In this document: positions 55,050-64,000 of the stretch, piece by piece
Numbering within the stretch: the stretch's first letter is position 1
Layout of the letters: the number at the start of each line of letters is the position of its first letter
Origin: Cristatella mucedo
Taxonomy: Eukaryota; Bryozoa; Phylactolaemata; Cristatellidae
Assembly (NCBI GenBank): GCA_009760855.2
Contig: WPIO01000037.1
Location: 2,793,501 to 2,857,500, forward strand
Length of the DNA stretch: 64,000 nt
Reading direction: 5' to 3'
The notes under the pieces: model-generated
The model's database searches: none
The model's input: the letters and a program-made list of their open reading frames with translations, nothing else
Told to the model about the DNA's origin: nothing
Position numbers and translations under genes: made by a program

Positions 55050-58000
55050 ATGCATACCCTCGTGTGCTTCCTCGCGACGGTGGCTTTAGTCACAGGCCAG
55101 GGCAGTGATTCCTGCGGTAAGGCTAAGGTCTCCGATTCCTTACACGTAATGAGCCTCTGTAATGTGCCAATGCAGCAGAGTAACGATTTTTTTTTCGCGT
55201 GCAGAGTATATTTCAGGTATACATTATTTTATCGTGATTGCCCATGATTCCGTAAGTTGTTTTGCGTAAGCTCTATGCTTTTTCGTAGCTTTGCAACTAA
55301 ATGCTCTGCATCGGAAACGAACGCAACTAATCACTCAGTGATTGTGGCTAAAAGGAGATTTAAGATTTAACAGTATGGCGCAAGCAAAGCATTAAAATGT
55401 TCGTTTACATAGAAGACTGCCCATTACGCCAAAGACTTGATTTCCTAGGCAAGTTAAGCTCACCTTGTGTGTGTTGTAATTTAACAGCGAGCAGTAGCAG
55501 ACTCAAGCGGCCTCGTTTATATCGAAGCAGATGCTGACGTAGCAGCCTCCTCGGCGTTGGGTGCGGAAATACAGAAATAGCAGCTGGTGTCATCCCGCCG
55601 ACCTACTGCTTGCCGCACGAAGACCATAATCCTATCATATGTGTAGCATAACTTAAACTTAACTCTTGACTCAAAAATCTATTTTAGTGAGAGTACAGAA
55701 CTGACAGCTCTCAGTAATTGGAGGATGATTTGGCTGCCCTGGCAATATCCTTCACTGCTGGCCATGGCTAAAGAAGTACTCGTGGCTTTAGGGGAAAAAA
55801 TGAAGCTCTCGCTTCGATAACAATAACTTTACCATTTTGTAAGCTCGGGCTAAAATCTGCCCGATAATCTTGATTGCGTAAGTACCGAATTAGCTAGATG
55901 TAAGATCTCTTATTTAAGATCGTTTATTGAAAAACTCGCCTCGTGTTGTGGTGGTGCAGTTATAGGCTGGGTTTGTTGTGTAAATGGGTGTAAACGGGTG
56001 TATTTTCTGAAAATCAGACTTGAATACTGAACCGTAATGACGCAGCAGACTTAAATTTGTTGATCAACCAAATGTATCAGCTCACTGATGGCGGCCGATT
56101 CATACTTCTGATGTAGCCCGTGAAATATCTAAAGCTGTAAATGCTGTATAGGCTAATGTAAAGAAAAACTGAGATGCTGAAATCCCTCAGGAACTTCCAA
56201 TGCTCTACTATGCTAACCGTCAGTGCTGCCAAACGATAAAAACATGATAAACAGGCCGCTGATATGTTTACTTATCCAAGGCTTATCTGTTCTTTCAGGA
56301 TTTAGTAGCAGGTGGATCTTATACATTGATGCCTGTACATTACTTCAATCTCAAACCTTGACTAATTTCTCATCAATTATTCTAGGTAATGAGTTATTAA
56401 GCACCTGGATCAAGAGGTATTTCTCTTAGTGCCCTGCGAACGCGATGCATCGTTACTATTATTATTATTATTATTCTCACTATGTAAGCAACAGCCGACA
56501 GAATTGTTTCAGTCGACTCTCTTAGCCCTAACCAAGATGCTCCCTTTATTTTTGCTGTCACATCTGGTAAAGCTGCATGGCAAATGCCATTCAAATGTGT
56601 ATACAGCTGTGCGACTGGTTATTCAATATACACAGTTTCTTGCTAACCAATTATTAATACATCTTGCCGAGCAGGTTTTGCAATGTTTTAAACTCTGGGC
56701 TGCACAGACTATCGTGGTGACAAGGGCACGGCTTAAATACGGAATCCAATTACTCTTTTAAGAAAATAGGGGCTCCGGTTGAATGTATTTCTGTGTACAA
56801 CCCGCTCCAAGCTTCTCTTGTATAATAGTTCTCTTTATTTTAGCCGCCGTTACGTGCGACGGCGTTCCACCAAAGTTCCAGACAGTTGGTGGTATGCGCA
56901 TCCAAGCCTGCCAAGAAGCAGGCGATCGGATCTGCAGCATACAAACAGTCAATGCTATCAACGCCGGCCATTGTTGGAAGCTGTGCGAAACTTTGACTGA
57001 TTCCTGCAGACTCTTCACGTACAACGCTGCCTTGCAGCACTGCATCATTTACGACCAGGACTTCTACTCGTCGTGGACAACAGCCAACAGCAGAGACTCT
57101 AACTGGACGAGCTACTACAAAGCCAATCCAAGTACGTGCTTGCACAAGTGCTTGACGAGCCCAAGTTTAAAAATGATCGTTTGTCTATCATATTTTAATT
57201 TAATCTGTCTACAATTAGAGGCTGGCTTGATGAGTGTACACTAATCACTAAGGAGCTTAGCCTGCGAACCTAGGTCAAAGGTTAAAATCATGAAGCACAA
57301 CCAGTCTTCAGAAGCCAGGTTGGATCACTGAAAGCCGATAAGCAATGTGCAACGTTTATTGGTGCTGGGACATTCTTTGTTATGCTCTTACTATCGATAC
57401 TCATGACGTACGTGTAGCCATTAGTGGATTCCGAGCTCAATGCTCTGCAGGCATGTCGACATATAATTTGCATACGAAAAATAATTTAATGAATTTTAAC
57501 AGTGCCTAAGACCATTAAACATCTTTCCATGACTATAAGTATGATCGCTACAAATTAAGCATGAAAATTATTAAGTTATTATGGGTTGTGATGGCCCATA
57601 AAGTAAGGAGCTCACTCTTCACGATCAAGGTTGCGGGTTCAAATCCTGCAGTGGGCGATCATTCATTGCTGGATGCAACTGGTGGGAATATTTTCACTAA
57701 GGCCATTTAGCCGAACTAAGAAGGCTGTGAAATAAGATAATACAATATCTAAAATTTGTTGCAGGCATGATCCCGGAAGGAACGATTCACGCTGGCTAAG
57801 AAAGGGTTGTGATTTTTGGATAAATTTTAACAATCATTAGAAATACTTGATGATGCATACTCATCTTGACAGTGCAATAACAGAACAGCCACTAATAATG
57901 CATAAAATTCAATGCCAAGATAGGGAGGCTGTGGAACAGACTTATTTTAAAAATGAACTCCTCAAACTCGACGTAAACTTTTTATTCCACATGTGAACAC

Positions 58001-61000
58001 TTTTCATGTTAACAATAGTGCAGCCAAAATTTCATGACTTCTCGACTTTAAGTTTCTTAGGCAAACATTTTGTACGGAATAGGATTCTGTTCGCACAAAC
58101 GTGTTCTTGATGAACAAGATTGGGACGGAATTCTAAAGCTGTAAAAACAACAGACCCAACAATGATTTAAATTTACGGATCATTCTGCTTTCCATCCAAG
58201 TTTTTTCACCAAGGAAGACTACTGGGTTTCGCCTGGATCCTATAATAATATTAATAATAATAATAATTCACTTGATAAAACGGCCTTAGAGAATTCGATT
58301 TCTTTCTAGGCGCTTTACATTTGCTGCAAAGGCAACCGCGATTGAATGGTGAGTAATATCATGCTGGATAAACATCATAAATAACATGGTTATGGCTGAT
58401 ATGCACAGGGTCAGCATGCAAATGTGGTTAGTGGCAGCATACACAGTGTCAGCATGCATGAGCACATTAAGGATGAATCACACGGACCCACTAAATGCTG
58501 TCCTAAATAGGTGTCTTTTTAAGTTCTTTTTAAATGTGGTAAAGTCCGGGGATGTTCTGACGCAAGTCGGGAGGGAGTTCCAGGCTTTGGGAGAAACGAA
58601 CTAAATGCACGGTCTCCAAGGAAATTGAGCTTTGTACGAGGTATTGGTAAAGTTTTGGATTCCGAAAAGCGGGTGGTACGATGCTTGGCTTGGTGGGGGA
58701 GTAGATCTGAGAGATAGGCTGGAGCCAAAGAATGAAGCGACTTAAAAGTGAGCGACAAAACCTTGAAGTCAATTCGTTGCTTGACTGGTAGCCAGTGTAG
58801 GTCGTCGAAAAGTAGTGTGATGCCGCAACTGTGACGCTCACGACAGACAAGCCTAGCTAAGGAGTTTTGCACCAGCTGCAATCGCCTGATTGCACATGCT
58901 GGTAGGCCAGCAAGCAGTGAGCTTCAGAAGTTAAGACGGGATGTCACAAATGCATGGACCAAGTTAGACGTGGTATTCTTATCTAAACAAGACCGGATTT
59001 CAGCAATGCTATGTAGCTGAAAGTATTCAGATTTGACTGTGGTGCTGATGTGGTCGTCTAACGAGAGGTCACTTTTGAACATGACTCCTAGATTTTGAGC
59101 TGATTCAACTGGAGATATGCTGGCAGAGCCAATTTTGAGGGTTAGCCTTTGCAATTTGTGAATCACACTGGGTTTGCCCATAACTAGTACGGTAGTTTTA
59201 TCATTGTTTAGTTTTAGAAAATTTGCCGCCATCCATTTACGGATGTCATAGATACATGCAGCAAGGGAGTTGAGAGAGTTCGAGGTGCTCGAAGGCTGGG
59301 AGGGATCAAAGCAATGGTACAACTGAATGTCATCCGCATAGAAGTGAAAGCCTAGATTGTGCTTGGCAATCACATCAGCAAGAGGGAGAGTATAAACCGT
59401 GAAAAGAACCAGACCTAGCACGGAGCCCTGAGGTACCCCATATTTCAGAGGTACCTCGGATGATCTTTATCTTTTCACGGTCAATTCTCTTAAGTCTCCC
59501 ACTGAGATACGATCTGAACCATTGCAGGGCAGTGCCAGTTGTGCCCAGGCGAGATGAGAGGCGCTCTAGAAGAACTTGGTGATCGATAGTATCAAAAGCT
59601 GCCGAAAGGTTGAGCAAAACAAGCAGAGACACTATACCTACGTCAGCAATCCAATTGGTTTCACAGTGACTACAGCCTTAGCCTTTTCTCTGTACGACAC
59701 TTGACCAAGTTTAACAGCCAATCGTTTTCGTTTTGTCACCTTCTAATTAAGTCCACAGTTCATAGACCAAGTAATTTGGTTATAGAGCTTGTGCTGTCTG
59801 TTACTAGTTTGCTCTATCTCAAGCATTTCGAGTACGTGATATTTTTAGATGCGTGGAAGCTTCTCTACAAAATCAGCAAAGAAATAGGCGTCGACGCAAC
59901 CGATGCATTCCTTAATGGTCCAAGCACCCAATATGCAACTGCATGCATGATGGCAGAAGATGACTCGTGCAAATGCTATGTAAAGAATGCCATCGTTGAC
60001 AATTGGTCCAAGTTTCCAATTACTCAGGTACGCCTCTATCCAACAGCAAACTTCCTAATGTCAAAACGAGCTGGTCCAGCTCAAGAATATAGCTTTAAAA
60101 TAATTTGCATACTTCTGTCGAGTGTGTTAAAGTTCAATACTAGTGTCAGCTTTCAAAACATCGCAGTCAAATTCAATTTCAAAGATAAGACTGGCTGTCC
60201 CAGTTAAGCTGTTCATTGCATCCACTACACTGATTCATAACTCACACAACGTTTAAAATTATAATTAAACAACAATCTAATAAAAAGCCTGCAATTAATT
60301 GTTACCTTATTCAATACTTAATTGCATGTTATGTTTTAATGATGCGAGTGCATGTTTATCGAGGTATGTAAATTCGCCAATTACCTCTACTGCTTAGGTT
60401 CCTGGACATTCATCAAAGATGTAGCATCGGCATAGTGCTGCTAATATCTCTAGGGGCACAAAATAAACAAATAAATTAATATAATTCATTTGTTCAGCAC
60501 CCCAAGAGAGCTTAATCTCTATTAAGGCGTTTCACATATGCCTCCGGGCTCGAGCCCACGACCTCAGCCAGACCTTGGTCTGGGGCGAGCACCTTAACCC
60601 CTAGACCAAACCAGCTCACAATAAGCGATAAGACGTTAGAGGCTCGTGTTTAAAGACTGGTGGACCAATGGATGGGCTTACATTCAGAACTTTATCAGCT
60701 TGAAGTTAAATTGCTTACTTAAATAGTCAACACACTCATAATGCTTAATCGAATCGCTAAGGCCACTGAAGTTCATGCTGGCTTGCTTTTAGGTTGCTGT
60801 GAATTTGGCAACAGCAGGGTCAACTGCAAAGCAGCTGGTTTTCTCCAGCAACGGTGAGACTGCGTCCACGTTCTTTAAGCAGAAGAACATAATTACAAGT
60901 AGCTGGACTGACCTCAGCGCCACGTCACCATTGTGGTACATGAACACGTAAGTGCTTCTAAACAGAAAATTGATATGGCAACCAGGGGTCCTTCGTGCAT

Positions 61001-61836
61001 TTATGTGTGATCCTACGTACTAGATTAAGAATGATGCCTAGCATTTCATTACATTAACTCTGGGTTAGTTCTTCTTGAAGAGATAGAGAGGGAGATTGAG
61101 TTCTGTTCCGCCTGGATAGAGTGTTAGATTTCTTAGAGTACTACTATCAGTTTATCAATTCTTATTACAACTATCATCCATAATTACAGGACCATTTTTG
61201 TCATATTTATGCTATGTTTATGTTAAAACTACTAAGTTTCTTCCGTCTTGAGCCGGTTCATTCAGCTATTCAGAACGTGCATTTGCCGCTTTTTTTTCGC
61301 ATCGTCGGCTTTCCCTTGATGCGATGAGGTACCTCAGTAAGTATTCCTGAATATTTCAAGGTTCCTTTAAGATTCAGTCCTATGACTTTACGGCTTATTC
61401 TTCTACACTGATGACTAGCAAGTAACAAAGTCGTACTGTCTTCTTCTTTTCAGACCGCCTGACGTATACGGACGTGCCTTTTTGATTCTCAAGAATCCAT
61501 ACACCGGATGCTCCACGGACTTTGGCTGGATTTCAGTTCATAGTCGAGGCGATCCTGCTTGCACCTACGACGGAAAACCTCTGCCGACGATAGTCTACGC
61601 TCCAGGGGCAACTGCTGATGCCTTCCAAAGCAAAAGTAAGTCAGTTAATCAAGGTAAGGTCCCCCATTGCTTTGCAGGATCGGGCGGCTTGTGCAAGGTA
61701 AACGCAGGACAGTGTCACCTGGCACTCAGCTGCTGGACCGCTTGGCATGTTTCTTGCTTTAACAGTGATGTGACGTGCCTTTCAATCTTTTTTAGGTGCC
61801 CGTGCTGATGCTCTCCTCATTTATGCGAAGCTGTAA
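55050..61836 (+). CDS. Secreted PAN/apple-like protein, copy 6 (intact, six exons)
   Basis: Exons: 55050-55116, 56844-57131, 59849-60027, 60793-60947, 61454-61635 and 61796-61836; all introns are GT-AG and the joined frame gives 303 residues. The signal peptide is [20 protein letters not shown], followed by a Cys. Exon 2 has the PAN core ([28 protein letters not shown]) and an NWT glycosylation site. Exon 3 ([28 protein letters not shown]) differs from copy 1 at about 9 of 59 residues by hand count. Exons 4-6 carry [32 protein letters not shown] and [18 protein letters not shown] is at 61932-61937. Intron 2 holds a SINE and an antisense LINE, and intron 3 a SINE, without touching splice sites. 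It is likely secreted; the ligand is unknown. With copy 1 it is one of two copies able to make the whole protein. Confidence 0.87.
57584..57725 (+). mobile_element. tRNA-derived SINE, family S2 (best preserved)
   Basis: A box region GTGATGGCCCATAAAGTAAGG and a canonical B box GGTTCAAATCC, then the S2 body (GGGCGATCATTCATTG, CACTAAGGCCATTTAGCC). It matches the SINE in intron 2 of copy 4 (38148), so it was present in their ancestor. No LINE-like tail, unlike family S1. Confidence 0.75.
58240..59650 (-). mobile_element. 5'-truncated LINE in intron 2 of copy 6, antisense to the gene
   Basis: It begins with an ATAATAATAATAATTC tail at 58243-58271 and extends through 3' UTR and reverse transcriptase to about 59650. 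The frame pieces are: 59375-59632 ([19 protein letters not shown]), 58924-59421 ([20 protein letters not shown], so the catalytic YADD box is intact), and 58519-58881 ([23 protein letters not shown]). A frameshift near 59430 and a TGA in the SRLNF region separate them. Copies 3 and 4 show the site without the insertion. It lies about 200 bases before exon 3. Confidence 0.88.
60483..60617 (-). mobile_element. tRNA-derived SINE with LINE-like tail, family S1
   Basis: On the minus strand it reads GAGCTGGTTTGGTCTAGGGG (A box region), then CGTGGGCTCGAGCCC (B box), then the tail GTGAAACGCCTTAATAGAG followed by CTCTTGGGGTGCTGAAC, which parallels the LINE 3' stem. Very similar to 28866-28996. It lies in intron 3 of copy 6, antisense to the gene, about 170 bases before exon 4. 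Confidence 0.85.
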
Positions 61837-61931
61837 AGACAAATGCCATTTCTGTCAAGGCAGACCGCTCACCGATCGTCAGCTTACAACAGAATCCACT
61901 CGAATAGCCAAGTCGCATTCGATTTTAGAAA

Positions 61932-61937
61932 AATAAA
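61932..61937 (+). terminator. Polyadenylation signal of copy 6
   Basis: AATAAA 96 bases after the stop codon, at the distance seen in copies 3, 4 and 5. Confidence 0.6.
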
Positions 61938-62619
61938 CAGCCACTCTGCAGAATTTAACTTCTTTCGCTTTGCCTGCGACCGATACAGAGTGTTTGCAAA
62001 TCACTACCGAAATTGCTTTAGATGCGGCTTACTTATTGACCTTGACAAAATTACAGTGAAATTCAAACTGCGGCGTCTTCGCTGGCTAATCTTGGTAGTA
62101 GTGAGGGGTCCGACAAACTACCGCCGTGTACTCAAAATGACCGGACATATGTGGTGAGAAGTGCCAATAATCGTATGTTAATATAGTAGCATTTCATCGG
62201 TTCTATGTGAATTTATTTGAAGTTATTTCAAGTGAACACTCTAATACTCCTTCAGTTAAATGTGCCCACAAAATTGCGTCTTCGTTACCCTTTCACGTGC
62301 TCATGCTCAAGGGCTGCGTAGACCCGTACTTGCACCACAATCGACCTTAATCCACTTTATTCCTCTTCAAACCCACGTGAAATTAGCTGCACTACGCTAA
62401 AAATAGTTAAGTGTATAAAAATACGCCATATCGCAAGCGAACCCACGCAATTTCGTCACGTTCCATGCTCGCGTTCATTCAAAGTCTACAGAAATACATT
62501 GCAGCGGTCCGGGCCAATACTGCAATTCAATTCATTACCAAGCATTCCGCAGCAAATTGAAAGAAACTCTAGGCTAATGCCTCTTTTATTGATTGCATAT
62601 GAAAGTACACTAAGTGACA
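61938..62619. other. 3' flank of copy 6
   Basis: Aligns with the flanks of copies 1 and 4 (for example TTGCTTTAGATGCGGCTTAC near 62011, GGGCTGCGTAGACCCGTAC near 62310), then words of the diverged repeat. No gene. Confidence 0.6.
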
Positions 62620-63003
62620 CGTGTAAATTAGCTGTTCCATTCCTCCGCTTAAAGAACATTGGCGTCAGAAGCTTTAGCTCTGCAGGTCCTCGACTGTGGA
62701 ATTCCCTGCCTCAATTCTTACGCAGCGATAACTATTCTCCTGCTGCCGACTATGGCACATCTTTTTCAGCGGTCCTGAGCTGCAACTTCCATGCTACTCA
62801 CTACCTCAGCTGCTCTCCTGACTCTGCTATGCTTCCCACTTTCTCTTTGTTGCGTGAGACGAAGTCTGTTGGCTACCAGATACGTACCGAAAGCTGCTTA
62901 GGCTGTGAGTGAGCTATACAAAACTCTCCTACGTAACACCCACATAGTCTTTATGGCTTTGTGAAGTTACAGACGGCGATACATAACATTACATTACATT
63001 ACT
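62620..63003 (+). mobile_element. Second LINE family: 3'-end fragment, ATTAC tail
   Basis: Closely matches 53400-53790: KLAVPFLRLKNIGVRSFSSA, GPRLWNSLPQFLRSDN and HATHYLSCSPDSAMLPTFSL in the frame 62499-62912. It ends with GATACATAACATTACATTAC. Heavily 5'-truncated. Confidence 0.85.
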
Positions 63004-64000
63004 CACAAGACTTCACTTTCTCTGTGACAAGCGTTCTCGTTGCGATGCACTACACTTGTCGACAATCACCGGAAATGCCACAATCCAACTGAAACGGCTG
63101 TAAATAGATCTTTCCTAGTTTTAGTTTTTATTGCATTTTGATGCACACAGTTTTAGGTGGGCAGCCAATATAATTCATACATTGGGCGTCCGCGCTCCCT
63201 GGCAATAAAGGGCACTGGCTTGCACTCCTCGGGCTGATAACAGCAATTCAGTTGAGAAAACTCCACGTCTTTACAACTTCAAAATATCCCGAAGTCATCA
63301 AAGCGAAACTCTAGTTTACACTGCTTATAATAAGAAACACATTTCTAAGTGAAACCACGAAATTTCATGCCGTTTTACATGCCTGTTCATGAACAATGCA
63401 CTAAAATTGACTGCAACGGCCCGACCCATACCCTAATTCACCGCAATCGATTGCAATCGGCCTCCAATGTCTAGAAATCGTAAGCAAGAATCTCTAAGTT
63501 GTATTGCACGTTACTTGACTCTTTCCTTTAGTGCGCTCATACAATTTCATTACTATTGGCTCTTGCGCTTGCACGCAATCCATATCAATCAATCGCAGTG
63601 GCCTTGGAAAATACTGCAATCCACTGTATTCCGTTACAAGATGCTCAGAAGTCGGTTTATCATCGCTACAATTTCGAATATTTACTCCGGGAGACTACGG
63701 TTAAGGTGCTGGCACATGATTTGAGAATACATTTCTCTCTTACATTCTTAATTAGTGCATGGCAATCGGTAGAAATGGCTGGGCATAAAGCCACACACAC
63801 CTCTACAATTCACCGGAACGTTACCAGAGATTGGCTGCACGAAGCTATACCTCTCACTGTATATAAAACTTCCCTGCTCTCATAGTTCAACGATATCACA
63901 TCCAAGGATATTGCACGTTAATTGACTTGATATAACGGCAATAGCCAGGGTCAATACTGCAATTCCTCACAAATGAACGAGAAATTCGCTCAGCAAAGCT
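63004..64000. repeat. Diverged ~178-bp repeat, right end of window
   Basis: Contains the same ordered words as 41290-43400: TTCACCGCAATCGATTGCAA near 63438, TCAATCGCAGTGGCCTTGGA near 63588, GCATGGCAATCGGTAGAAAT near 63757, GGCTGCACGAAGCTATACC near 63832. Spacing is about 155-175 bases. It continues past the window edge. Confidence 0.6.

Noticed and set aside
57584-57665. Possible functional tRNA gene (good B box)
   Set aside because: No acceptor or anticodon stem pairing could be built, the same sequence recurs with a common non-tRNA body, and the copies are dispersed; a SINE explains it.

Overview
This window looks like repeat-rich nuclear DNA from a metazoan, most likely an invertebrate; the phylum cannot be fixed from the sequence. 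The reasons are six-exon genes with GT-AG introns, TATA boxes and AATAAA signals, abundant non-LTR (LINE) retrotransposon fragments of a CR1/L2-like kind, tRNA-derived SINEs, and long microsatellites. Most open reading frames outside the exons are chance or transposon-derived.

The host content is one gene family repeated six times on the + strand. Exon 1 encodes a signal peptide. Exon 2 encodes a PAN/apple-like cysteine domain. Exons 3 to 6 encode a second module resembling one I recall from uncharacterised secreted proteins of marine invertebrates. Copy 1 (9231-13547, 305 aa) and copy 6 (55050-61836, 303 aa) are intact and are assembled here exon by exon. Copy 2 (from 25529) keeps only exon 1 and part of intron 1. 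Copy 3 (28631-35175) is intact except for exon 2, which has lost its splice acceptor and carries two stops. Copy 4 (37022-40295) lacks exon 2 and is broken elsewhere. Copy 5 (48684-50410) keeps only exons 1, 5 and 6. All six share a core promoter (CCAAT-like motif in most, TATAAA about 45-50 bases before the ATG).

Layout. 1-9200: left arm of a large segmental duplication, interrupted by LINE pieces, a five-unit 79-bp minisatellite and a GA tract. 9231-13547: copy 1. 13548-20050: 3' flank, an old diverged repeat, and a near full-length minus-strand LINE (15070-18530). 20051-25900: right arm of the duplication, ending in copy 2. 27900-40400: copies 3 and 4, with a GC-rich 0.7-kb insertion and SINEs in introns. 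40430-46000: diverged tandem repeat of about 178 bp plus LINE pieces. 45880-52350: dispersed repeats and copy 5. 52695-53792: a second LINE family. 54110-61836: copy 6, with an antisense LINE in intron 2 and a SINE in intron 3. 61840-64000: 3' flank, second LINE family, diverged repeat.

The family seems to have grown by unequal crossing-over of units that included promoter and 3' flank; the copies then decayed by loss of the PAN exon, point mutation and transposon insertion. The most interesting items are the gene family itself, copy 3 (whose only damage lies in an exon that can be skipped in frame), a tRNA-derived SINE carrying the 3' tail of the resident LINE, and the long diverged ~178-bp repeat.
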